64,000 bases of DNA, taken from the NCBI GenBank assembly GCA_040954595.2, contig CM082576.2:9052001-9116000 (forward strand). Reading direction: 5' to 3'. This document shows, in pieces, positions 1 through 14,166 of this stretch. Every line of letters begins with the position of its first letter. Position 1 is the first letter of the stretch. A model generated the notes under the pieces. The model made no database searches and had not been told where the DNA came from. It was given only the letters and a program-made list of their open reading frames with translations. Source of the DNA: Balanoglossus misakiensis (taxonomy: Eukaryota > Hemichordata). Made by a program: the position numbers and the translations under genes.

Positions 1-376
1 GACCCCTCTATCAACCCCCAGCTAATGGCTACTTCAGTTACAGAAGTCGCCATAAAACAGATAACAGCGAGACTTGGAGGTGCTCATTGAAGTGGAAATC
101 AGATTAGCCACTTTGGCAAATTTGATAAGCGAGTATTGGTCCTTGTCAGGGTCAATTAATCAGGACATTACAACACATGTTAGGGTGAGTTGAGGAGGCA
201 ATGAGGGTCAACATTTTTTTTCATTGTAAAACTCATCGCAAGATGGGTCAGCCGATGCAAAATAATATACAAAATTGATGCCAATTGCAAATAAAGACTA
301 TGATCAGTATGGACTGCAAGGAACTTAGAAACAAAATCCCATGCAACCAGGTAATGTCAAATGTCCACTGCTTTAC

Positions 377-3489
<3,113 letters not shown>

Positions 3490-3800
3490 TTTGTAAACAG
3501 TGTGGCTTACAAGTTACACTACGAATGTTCGAACTTTGATAACCTCTCTTGCTCTTGCGCTCTCGCGATCGCAGTGATCTAACATAGTCGTTCGCACCGG
3601 TTCTTCTGTCTGTTCCACTCTCTGCAGTCTATCATGCTCCGGCGTTAGGTGGTTGATGCACAGATTCTTCGGTGTTGCTGAAACGTTAACTCAGGGTGAG
3701 GATGACGCGGCTGATCTGACTCTGTTTAGTTTGTTCACCCCTTCCCGATAGCTAAACCCTTTTTGCGCATGCGTAAACGTTTTCGTTATAAATACAAGTA
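3490..3800 (-). promoter_or_regulatory. Putative MOCS1 promoter with NRF1-like and TCTCGCGA sites
   Basis: This is the sequence just upstream of the MOCS1 start codon. It contains TCTCGCGA at 3561-3568, resembling the TCTCGCGAGA promoter element, and TGCGCATGCGT at about 3764-3774, a near-perfect NRF1 palindrome. Both are common in TATA-less housekeeping promoters of animals. No TATA box was seen. The assignment rests on motif and position only. Confidence 0.45.
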
Positions 3801-4063
3801 CATATTGTATACATGATTGAAGGTGTACAAAGAATATTGTGAAGACACCGGAAAGCAGGCATTTATCGGCAACATTTCGCACTGTAAGCAGTCGGCCCAC
3901 ATTTAAAGTCAAACTTCTACTTGAAATTACTCAAAATTTCTACCTGGTGTAGGAAGTTTTCTTCGTTTTCTTTCTTGAACTTTTTTTCTAGCATCAACCG
4001 AGAGATCGAGACCAAGCTAGTAATATCTAGAGTGTCAAGTACTCACAATAACACACATTTGTC

Positions 4064-4230
4064 CATTCCTTCGTTCGTTCGTTCGTTCGTTCGTTCATTC
4101 ATTCATTCCTTCCTTCCTTCCTTCCTTCATTCATTCATTCATTCATTCATTCATTCATTCATTCATTCATTCATTCATTCATTCATTCATTCATTCATTC
4201 ATTCATTCATTCATTCGGTCATTCAGTCAT
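4064..4230. repeat. Compound tetranucleotide microsatellite (TTCG/TTCC/TTCA)
   Basis: Blocks of TTCG, then TTCA, TTCC and a long TTCA array run almost without interruption for about 165 bp. This looks like one ancestral TTCN array that mutated and re-expanded in segments. Confidence 0.95.
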
Positions 4231-4790
4231 TGTGCAATGAAATATGCGTGGCTTATCACAGAGGCAGAAAGAGCAAGTTATGTTATTATTTTTATTAAAT
4301 TTCATATGCCAATTTCTCAACCCATTTCCACCAATCGGAATACACCACTGATTATATGAGTTGTTATGAAATTTTAATATCAAAACAATACTAATGCATT
4401 GTGCAAAGCGAATGACAATGTACTTCGTAACCTCTATTAGATTAGGAAAGAAGTTTAGCTCTCCATAGATGACAATGTTTAGTTTGGTGCTTTATAGCTG
4501 TTATTTGGACAGTCCAAAGGTGACGTGCCAGTACATGTTTCAAAATCAGGGAACTCTGCTTAAACTTTGCCCACACATGCTCGAGTCGATGTCATTTTAA
4601 AAATGTCAAAATCTGATCTCCGCTTAGTAGTTTGCAGATTAATATTCGCTGACGGAAAAAATAGTTACAGAAAAAAAATAGACAATAGAGCTAATTTGTG
4701 TTTTATTCCAAGACACTTAGTCATAATTTTTAAGCTGCTAAAACGTAATGCTTCTTCCAGTCATACGGAACTGTGACGGTGGACATCGGG

Positions 4791-4796
4791 TTTATT
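4791..4796 (-). terminator. Candidate poly(A) signal of the transglutaminase gene
   Basis: The plus strand reads TTTATT, so the minus strand reads AATAAA, about 50 nt past the transglutaminase stop codon at 4846. Spacing and orientation fit a short 3' UTR. Confidence 0.5.
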
Positions 4797-4845
4797 TTAT
4801 CATCGTATGTGGCCTGTTCCCTCGCAACCCATGCGTTGGCCACGT

Positions 4846-7800
4846 CTATTCAGTGACTGTGTAAGCGCCCATGCCGGTCAATCCTGTCAGTTGCTTGGAA
4901 CTGAACGTGGCAACCACCTGTCTTTTTCCCGGGCGTTTTGCTATCAACTTCACTCGGAGCATCGTGTTCTCCTCGGGCGCCACGTCCCTGAAACGTGAAC
5001 ATGGTTTTGTAACATTAACGTTTATCTATGCAAGTATATTTTTGAGGAAAAAAAATAAAATGTGGAAGGGGTGATGTAAAATTAATATGAGTTGGTGAGT
5101 GACACACGGTAACTTTCATAGTCCCAGCAGTGTAAGCTGCGCGGAGTGGGTCTGGATATCGGGCTGCGATTAGCGTTTCTGGTTCGCCGCCCCTTTCTAA
5201 CGCTGCTGGCGCTACGAAAGGCGCAGCCAGCTGTGGCAATGGGGCAGGGGACCAGACTACTGCTGGGGGCACCGAGTTACCCACTATCCCATCCCTCCAA
5301 AACCTTGCAATTGCCGACACACTCACTTGTATTTGACTGCCATGTGGCCCTCCATTCCAGGGGACTCCAGTCGGAAGACGCATCGCTCCAGTTTTTCCGG
5401 GAGAGGATTGGTGAAACGGAGAGTGATCTCAAAGCCATCGCCATGCTTCACTGTCTCGGGTACCTGTCAAGGGAATTCACTTTTCGATTTAGAATGCCCG
5501 CCGCAAAATGTTCTTCAATTGACATATATAATGAAACGCCAACTGTGATAAGTAAAACGATGACTTTAACGCCTAATTATCATTCAGTGTCGGTTTTAAA
5601 ATATTTTAACAAAACAAGATGCCTTACTTCTACGTCGATGTCTGGTTTGTTGAACACAAAATTCTGACGACCAGAGAATATCTGCGCTGTCTCGCCGACG
5701 CCGGCCATGACGAAGAAGGTGAGGGCGGCTGACTCCGTCAACTTTGCACGATAGTCGTCGGCGCTTATCTTTATCTTGTGCATTTTATCTACCCAAAGAA
5801 AAAGAGAGAGAGAGACAAACTGAGAGTTGGTTTAGAAGCGGGCCCCAGTTTCAGCACGATACATGCTATACCCTCGCCGATATTTTATGCCCACAAATTA
5901 CAACATGAAGACGGCAAGCTAAAAGAAGTTAACTTTCTACAACGCACACGGATAACCACGTAACTTGCCTTCTCCGGCCGCAACTGTTACTTCGTCTTTC
6001 TGCTTCAAGATCTCGTGAACTTTCACCCCGGTGTAGCGGACCGAAAAGCAAGTCACGGTGACAAACATTTTGCGGGACTGCTCCTCGTTCTTGTTGGTAA
6101 TTTTGAGGCGGAAGGTGATGTCACTGCCGACGAGGGTCTCTTCGATGGGTTTGATGAGAAACTTCACGTCCTTTTCGCCTTCCTTGTAAATTTGTTTTCC
6201 CTTCTTCACGTGTTTGGAAGCTTCGAAGACGGCGGCTCTTTCCTCGACAGTTCCTGGGGAATAAAAACAAAAATAATTGTGATGGATAATGCGCACTTGG
6301 GTACGGAATTCTAAGTTCCAGGCGACAGCACCTATAATTTTATTGTATCGTTGACGACACATTGAAGTTCCGATGCTTTTCTTTTTTACAATTCTACGTT
6401 CATTTTGCCCTGAATGCGTGCGGGGAAAAACTCATCACATTGCCTCGGCGCCAATGTACGATAAAAGATTGTTCTTGAAGAGCTCTCATCGCCTATTTTT
6501 AATTTCATTACAGCTAATCGTCTCCACATTAGAAATGTCCAAACCTTCTTTGAACTTGTAGATGTCGGTGATATCCTCTCGTTCGAACTTGCCAATTGCC
6601 TTTGTACTTATCGCCTGACCAATGCGTCGGTTGTCCACATCTGATACGTACATCTGTAGAAGCGGGAAAATTGTAGATGAGAAGTGAGAGACACGTAATA
6701 ACGGACAATTTGCGAACTTCCCACCGTATTCCTTAACTTATTATATAAGGGCTGCAGATATATGGTTAAAAGTATATTATCAACCTATACTATGTCCATA
6801 TGTGTGGATGATTGTCAACATGCTGATGACGAAATGGTGATTTGGTCGAAATTAGCCGGACAGGTGACCGACCTTGCCGGAATCGTCCACCACCCAGTCC
6901 ACCTCTTCTCCGTTGACCTCTGCAAACATGAAGAGGGTGTCGTAGCTGTAGTAGACGTGGCCAAGTTTGACGGCTGTCAACGACGCTGGGCCGCATCTGT
7001 GCAGACCTACGGGTGCAGAAGCAAACAGTTATCGAACGGGTGAGGTGAAGACGTTTAAAAAAGGCGCGTTTCAAACCATTCGTTCGTGAAATTCCCAATT
7101 TTACTCCTGAACCAACAGCCTCCTATCCTGTCAGTCAAAATCACCCTTCGGTGTTCTTATTCGTTCTCATAAGTTAGATGTACATCGACTATGTATAAGT
7201 AAATATTTTCCTAAAATCGACAAGGACAAAAATATTCTCTGACGAATGAATATACCTCCGCTGAGTTCCTGGGGGCACGTGTCGAGTGCTTGCCATCCTC
7301 CATATCCATCAGGCATGTCTGGCCGGGTCATCCATATGTCATTCCAAACGTGGAAATTCCTAAAAGAATGTGTATTCACATTCAAGATGAATTTTTTTTC
7401 TTTCAAAATGTCATTATTTAAAGTTCGCTTGTTGAATGTAATTATTTTCAACGCGATAACACGTGCAACGTAATTCACTCTGATTGGTTTGAAACCACCA
7501 ATCATAACACCAGAAGTCTCTCGCTCACCAGACAAAGTCCTTCTGCATTTCGCTGATTCGATAACCGTCGTGGTCGAAGTAGTTGTCGATGGTCAGGCTC
7601 ATATCCTTGTCCCGTCCTGCGTCGAACGTTGTGACGGTGCGGGCCGGGATACCGAGGGCTCTAAATACTGAAAGTAAAGAAAGAGGAAATGCGGGAGTGA
7701 TTGGTTTGTCTTCCATATGGCGTCGTCCAATTTCTGCGCGTAAAAATCGAACCTGTCTCCGAAATAAAAGCAGTTTTATTGTCAATCAAATACCGCAAAT

Positions 7801-10800
7801 TATAACCAACTTTGGCCAGATGGACGCATGCAGTTTAAAGGCAATCAGCAATTGGCGAATCGGTCCCAATTTGGATCATCCATACCCGAAGTACCGAGTC
7901 CGGCAAACACCCAACACTGTCCGTATTTGACAGGTTTTTTCGTCGACATATACTGCTCAAATATGGCCTCACTTCCGGACCACTCGGTGGGCGAAACTCC
8001 GTCCTCGTAGTCGCCTGTCCAGTTGCCGACCAACACACCATCGTTGTCCTTACTGTTCATCTGGTGTGGAGACACAAACATTCGGCTTTTTAAAATCGAC
8101 TATCTCGCGTTAGACACGCGGCAAAACTAACTTTAAACGTCCATGCAACCGATGCAAAAAGTAGCAGCCCTTACACTCACCATTGATGAGATTGTTCGGG
8201 CAATCTGTATAGGGTTGCCAAGGTGATACCGTGATAATCCGGAGAGCTTCAGCAGGTAAAAGGCACAATCCAAGACAACCGGTTCGAACTAGATTGAAGT
8301 AATTAGAAAGAAGCGAAATATAAATCCGACAGTAAACTAGGACCGCTGGTTTTAATTTATACATTTGAAAATATTTATTGATTCGGTAAAAATAACTTTT
8401 GATTTGTTATCAGTCGTGATGGCGGTACTGAAACAGCAGTTTGGGACATTTTGCAGGATGATTGTAGATATTCTAACGTGTCGGTGGCGGCAGACTGGTG
8501 GACATGATCACAGCACATACACTGAACACTCCAGGGTATGTATTTATTACGCTTACATGGGCTTGATTCCAATAACTTTTACCGACGTGGTCCGCGTTGC
8601 CCCAGTAGTATTGGTTGAAATCCTCCAGCACGTATTCCTGGCGCTTTTCAGCGTCAGCCATGTACACGGCATCCGCTGGGAGTGTAATTCAAAGGGAAAT
8701 TATGTTATATAATTTAGAATGCTAATAATTCAAAAACCCGACTGTGAAATATGTGTCGTTTGTATAATAATTATTGAACGGGGGATGGATACAGAAAATC
8801 CAGCATATTGCACGACGCCCTCTGGCGGTCCGAATTGCTCTATCGCTCACCTTCACACCACGGATTGAACAGCATGATGATGTCATCCTTCAGTTCAAAC
8901 TTGTCATATTTCGCATTTTCCGTGGTGGCCTTGGCAACCAGCTTGTACTCCCCGATGAGGCAGTCGGCCGGAGTGTAAATCGTGACGTCGACGGTGTTGC
9001 CGTCGATCTTGGTGATTTCAAATCCCCAATCGTTCACCACGGGTGACGTCACCCTGGGTATCTCCACCAAACTTCCATCGGAGATGACGGGCCTGTGGCC
9101 TGCAGGATGATATACATGCAAATTGTCCATTTGTATGAGCGACTGATCTCAAATGAAATATGGTCAATAGGATTGCAAAATGCAATATGGAATTTGCTGT
9201 AGGACATAGTGGAAATCACAAAAACCCACCGACTTTTTTTGTTACGTTTTGCCATAAATTTCCCCTTGGACAACCTAAGCGTAGGCCTTACAGACTTCGC
9301 ACTGTCATTTTATGTCAAAGGTCGTGTGTCTTTTTTCTCATTCTAAATCATTTAGCCGCACATCTATGCTGCCGCTGATTGTCCGTTTATCAGACTGCGA
9401 AGGGGGTCTACTAACGCTCAGACTGGATTATGCAACTACAGTGTGTGAATTGTAAAACTGGACAAAAAAGCGAGCAACTGAGTACAGGGCATGTGCTTTT
9501 TTTTTAGGTTTCAAAGACATTATATAGTGCATGCTCTTTACCTAGCCTTAGCTCCAGAGAGAGATCGTGATCATCACTCTTGAAGTCTTTGTCGAAGGAA
9601 ATGACGATTTCGAATTCTTGGCACCGTCTCACTACCAGCTTCTTCACCTCGTAGTCGGACGTGTTGTGCTTTCGTCCATTCTTGGCCTTCTGCACATTGA
9701 TGTCGGTCACCCGCAATTTACCTGGCAGATTGTAAAAGAAAGCGACACAGAAAGTCAGAGCGAAATTGTAAAAGTTATTTTCGTTTTCTTATGTATGGGT
9801 GAATAGAAACGAAAGTCAGCGGGCCGTGAAAGGTCAGCGCTGTTTAACCCACACACCCCACCCCCACAGAGTGTATTACTATATTACATGTATTGAGTCA
9901 GGAAATTCGTCGTTAATTCGATTCGGCAATGTCAGCGTTGACTTATTATTTCTGAGAGAGGCCTGTAATATTTGAGGCAGATTTAATTGAGAATGGAAAC
10001 GTTTCAACTGAAAAAATTAGTCTGCACTGACGCTGTGTGATGGATTATTGCCACAAGGGATAGACTCCGTCACTTTTCAATATTAGACGCGAGCCTTAAA
10101 ACCTATGTTGGAACATTTTATGAACTTCACGGATGAATGAACTGTATGAATGGGTAATAGTGTATAAAACTACCCTTACAGAAGCCCCTGGTCAACAGCC
10201 GGTCACAGTTCTAGTTTGCGGACATACCAGACGGTGACCTGTGGGGACTTTTGGCGGAATACTAAAATGCCTCGCATAAATGACAAAAGTCAGAAATTAG
10301 ACTGATATATTACCAAATGCACGCAGATACCACGCAACAAATGGCACAGCTCCGCAGAAATGGAATGTCTGTTTTTAATTAAAAGATATGATTGATATTG
10401 AATAATCTTAAATGTTCTAAAGTCTGGACTTTTTGTCCTAGGATTTGAGGATGGCAGTGTTAGGGAATTTTCTGTAACAGACATCATGGAAATTTCACTT
10501 CAGCGATAGTGTTGAACGTATAGCCTGGCTGACCTTCAACGCAAAGACGGTGTACCAGACATAGGCCTATATAAATATGCCAGCCGCCAGGGTCGTCGCC
10601 CTACCATGCAGTGCATGGTATTATACGGCTGCAAGTTTCCAACTTTGGGGTTGGCGTAAGGACACAACTGTATATTTGGATCATCATTACATTCAACTGG
10701 ACAGTTCATGCACCGCAACGGTTTCTTAGTTTCACATTTCTTTCGAGCTAGTGTGTCTAGGATCAATGAGTCGACCAAGGGCACGTTCCTCATGTTTCTG

Positions 10801-12368
10801 GTGGTAGCCTTTTATAGACAAACGCGTATATTGATGGACCGTCGACAACACTGACAAAATTAATGATATACACTGTCATCTTAGTCGATCACGTACAGTC
10901 TGATTCAATAGCCTGCTCGGTATAATTGTAAAGAGCCGAAATTTTATTTAGCAGAGCGTCTAAAGTAAGGTTTAATATGTGGATCACCCTCGCTCGAGGT
11001 CACTGCGGGGTTAAGCCATCGTTGCATCTGTGGTCCAATGACATCTGTCAGTAAATATTTAGCATGTAAATATTGAGTAACACCTGTCATGTCTGCATGC
11101 AGTCTATCTGTCAGGCAAAACGCGAACATCTATTCGGCTGCTGTCTGAACTGGAGGAAATTTTCTGACTCTTGGATTTTTTCAGGTATGTCGAGGTTCTG
11201 TAATGCTCTCGGTAGGCTATAGCGTCTTTCAAACGCTGGAATACAAAAACCGAGGCCATAAAAACTTTAAGGTTTGTACGTTCCCGCAGATGTAGCCCTT
11301 ATAGGCCTGGTGCAAGACCTGCGATAAACTTCTACGCATCATGCAGACAACGCCCCACGTCGAAACCGCAATCTCAGCTCAGACAACACAGTCAAGAAGA
11401 GGTAGGTTAGGCTGCATTCACAAACACCTCTGGAGGGGGGGGGCGGGAGAATTCAATTTTTTTTTACCGCTAATTTTCACATGCCCCCCTTCCGAACTGC
11501 CAATATTTTCAAATCCCCCCCTTCCGAACTGCCAAAATTTTGAAATCCCCCCCCCCCCATTTTCTTTCACAGAGCAAAACACATCACCTATCTATCTTGT
11601 AAAAAGAAAAACAGCGCTCCCATGAAAAGAATTTGAAACTGATGTTTCCCTCATCAGTGGGTATTAAAACTGAACATTGTTTTTATTTTTTAAGTACATA
11701 TATTTGTATTCTGTGTTGGGAGACATTGTAAACCGAGAATTGAAGGGGGTGGGTTTGGGAGGGGGTGTCCCCCTCCCACGTAAGAAAATTTTCTAAAATA
11801 CAGAGCTCAAAGCTGCATTTTAATGAACCCGGCAAAAGCAAATTAACTCAACTACCGGTATGTTGGGGAGGACAAATTTAACCCTCGCCGCTCAAAGTTA
11901 TCATGGGGTGGGGCAAGTCCCCTGACCTGGGACACTAGATAAACCAGTCAATGATTGAAAGGTGTTGATGAATGGAGGGGGTGGGTGTGGGAGGGGGTGT
12001 CCCCCTCCCACATTAGAAAATTTTGTAAAATAAAGGGCGCGAAACTGCATTTTTGTGGACTCAAAATAAATATTTAGTCGTTAAAGTTTTCAAGTCCCCC
12101 CCTTTCAGTCCCTAAATTATTTCAAATCCCCCCCCCCTTACATACCCTCAATTTTTTCAAATCCCCCCCCCTCAATTCTCCTGCCCCCCCCTCCAGAGGT
12201 GTTTGTGAATGCAGCCTTAGTGGTCAGCGTGATGTCACCGACTGAACTCCACACAATGGTCCCAATATATATGATCTTTGGGTCTTGAAAATATTTTTTT
12301 GGTCAATGCGATACAGCCACACACATAAAGTACATGTCCAGGAACAAAATCTTACCTTGGTCGGCCAT
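4846..12368 (-). CDS. Transglutaminase (protein-glutamine gamma-glutamyltransferase), complete
   Basis: A calcium-dependent enzyme forming isopeptide bonds between protein glutamine and lysine side chains. Exons in transcript order: 12356-12368, 9542-9721, 8851-9099, 8557-8675, 8181-8288, 7895-8060, 7529-7667, 7256-7359, 6873-7006, 6545-6653, 5969-6253, 5628-5788, 5327-5463, 4846-4987. They sum to 2046 nt, 681 residues, the usual family length (about 690). All four domains are present: N-terminal beta-sandwich, catalytic core and two C-terminal barrels. Catalytic Cys ~272 (YGQCWVF), His ~328 (NFHVWN), Asp ~351 (WQALD) and the oxyanion Trp ~237 (VGNW) are all kept. FNPWCE-DAVYMAD and [13 protein letters not shown] are family signatures. 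The start gives only MADQ before the intron, with no long N-terminal extension like that of factor XIII-A or TGM1 and no signal peptide. The intron after 5969 must use a GC donor to keep phase. Paralogue identity is not resolved. Confidence 0.93.
9722..12355 (-). other. Transglutaminase intron 1 (2.6 kb)
   Basis: Apart from the miniature transposon at 11410-12216, this intron holds nothing I recognise. Open frames at 10536-10793 and 10944-11129 (minus) show no family resemblance and lack paired splice signals in phase with the flanking exons. An alternative first exon could lie here but is not supported. Confidence 0.6.
11410..12216. mobile_element. PIF/Harbinger-like MITE (non-autonomous, ~807 bp)
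   Basis: The ends are perfect 27-bp inverted repeats beginning GGCTGCATTCACAAACACCT, at 11410-11436 and 12190-12216. They continue into G-rich (left) and C-rich (right) tracts. Directly outside lie matching TTA trinucleotides (11407-11409 and 12217-12219), the 3-bp target duplication expected of PIF/Harbinger transposons. No transposase frame is present. The interior has two copies of an ~80-bp unit at about 11744-11822 and 11976-12054. The near-identical ends suggest a fairly recent insertion into transglutaminase intron 1. Confidence 0.75.
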
Positions 12369-14166
12369 GGATCCCAATGAACTACCACCAACAGAGCGAG
12401 ACGCGTCCTTTCAAGACAGATTAGATGTGCGAGCGTCGCTTGACACAGCACGTAGCCTTGCCTGCGCTTGTCACCTGATGACACACGCTGTATACACCGT
12501 ACTCGGAATTCGGAGCGGATACGGTACCCAGAACTAAACAACACCAAACCCACACAACAAGTTGCACGGAGTTGGGTCACGATACGTTTGACTTCCGCCT
12601 CTACAAGCAGAAGTCTATGAGGTCACTGCAGCGGCCTCGTATGATGGAGATAGCAGAAGGGCAGCCCAGTCTGTCTGCCTGCTGCTGTGGGATTGTTCTA
12701 TGGTACAGAAATAACACAGTCCTGGCCTTGCGATTATGCGTGATTTAAAACCGGTCCCTTGATTCACATTTCTGCGATACACGACCCAAGCTGTTCGCGG
12801 GATTTAAACGCTATTTTTGTGCTTCCACTGGCCATAGTAAATAGGTCAATTAAGTGTCATCGACCTACACTATACATATATCGAAGCGGACGTCCCGCGA
12901 ACCGTTTGAGTTGTTGAAGACGTATACATATATAGTACATGTATAGAAATTATTAATTAATTAATAGAGCTGTCTCGATAGAAACTCGGATTGCAATTTC
13001 ACACACACACCTATGCGACAAAGGCATCAGTATGTGAAAATAAAACAAAAGAAAATTGCAATGCAAGTGCAATCAATATAATATCTTTGTACAATGAGAT
13101 AAGAATATACTGGTAGTATTTTCAACTTAAAATAATTATTGACATACATGCTCCATTCTGAAGACTCTTTACAATATAAAGTTATAATTGAGTATCATTT
13201 TTATTTAGAAATAGGATCAAAATTATGGCTGGGGTAACAAAAAAAAGACAAAACTATTGTCAAGACAATGTTTTATTAATAAGTACATCAAAATATAAAA
13301 AGAGACTCAAACAAAAGTATATTTTCCGTATATACAAATTACTTCTTCTTTTCACATATATTAAAATTCACTTTCACATTTCTAGAAATTTTTTTGCCCT
13401 GAAGAACAACTTTATAGTCGCCTCCTCTTACTCGTCCGTTTACTCTTAGTAAATATTGTTGTGTATATCTCAATGGAATGGCATAGGAGTATTCAAATCT
13501 GATGTTCCGATTGGCTCGTTCTCATTGCATCTTTGTCCACGGCAGAGTGACCGTGGTTTAATTGGTCAAGATGTACTATACGGGCTAATATGCGATAAAC
13601 GAGGATAAAAGTATTTTTCTACCGTGTGTCATCTCCGATTTATTTTTTACTCTGGAATACTGTATATGAGTAGTGACAATTAAATCCAAGTTCGGACTTG
13701 AATTCGACGTTATGCAACTTTAATGCTGATTATATTCAACAGAAATGCAGAAAAAACAACAACTTATCCGACATAGCTGGATTACATTTTATGACATGCG
13801 GAAAGCGTTAACTGAAGTTTAATAGAGTAAAAGTGAGGATCTGGTTACTGTAATATCTCGATTATTTGGCTTGATACTGGTTATTGACTCTGTTACGTCT
13901 CAATAACGTATCCCGTCTTTAAAGAGTTGTCGTGCCCGGAGTTCTGGTCAGTACTGATCCTAAAATAAAAGAGAAAAATAGTAACGCGTTACAACGACAG
14001 CAATGTTTTCTCGCGACAAAGTTCTGGGCAACACCCTCGGGTGTGTATAGGTGAAACATTTCAGCATAATTGATAAACTGTGTACGCAAAACAATAAGTT
14101 CAATCCAATGAAAGCTTATGCCGCATGTATAGCCGATGTTGAATTTATGTCGGGTATTACCTTGTT
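12369..14166. other. Intergenic: transglutaminase 5' side and 3' UTR of the VWD/EGF gene
   Basis: No coding exon recognised. The left part (12369 to ~12700) would hold the transglutaminase 5' UTR and promoter. The right part would hold the 3' UTR of the minus-strand VWD/EGF gene ending at 14167. Minus-strand AATAAA signals lie at 13639-13644 and 13272-13277. A 20-bp hairpin (CCACGG...CCGTGG) lies near 13540. Confidence 0.5.
13255..13340. repeat. AT-rich block shared with the 3' flank of CFAP70
   Basis: The segment ending in CGTATATACAAATT (13311-13340 core) closely matches 31811-31838. An upstream ATAAGTACATCA match is also in the same orientation. Both copies lie in the presumed 3' UTR or 3' flank of minus-strand genes. 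It may be a small dispersed repeat. Confidence 0.45.

Larger units (their letters stand above)
3801..4845. other. Intergenic stretch between the MOCS1 promoter and the transglutaminase stop codon
   Basis: I see no coding exon here. The stretch holds a large tetranucleotide microsatellite (4064-4230) and, near its right end, a minus-strand AATAAA signal for the transglutaminase gene. The 125-codon frame across 3921-4298 only translates the microsatellite. Confidence 0.7.

Noticed and set aside
3921-4298. 125-codon frame with repeating His-Ser-Phe
   Set aside because: Translation of the TTCA microsatellite.
5146-5667. 173-codon plus-strand open frame
   Set aside because: It lies antisense to a well-supported transglutaminase exon (5327-5463) and has no recognisable features.
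5955-5975. GT donor (GTTACG) for the transglutaminase exon ending near 5969
   Set aside because: It would leave phase 2, while the next exon requires phase 1. The GC donor four bases earlier fits.
6015-6314. 99-codon plus-strand frame
   Set aside because: Exact antisense shadow of the largest transglutaminase exon (5969-6253).
10536-10793. Cys-containing minus-strand frame in transglutaminase intron 1 as an alternative exon
   Set aside because: No transglutaminase family has such a segment and no splice pair in the right phase was found.
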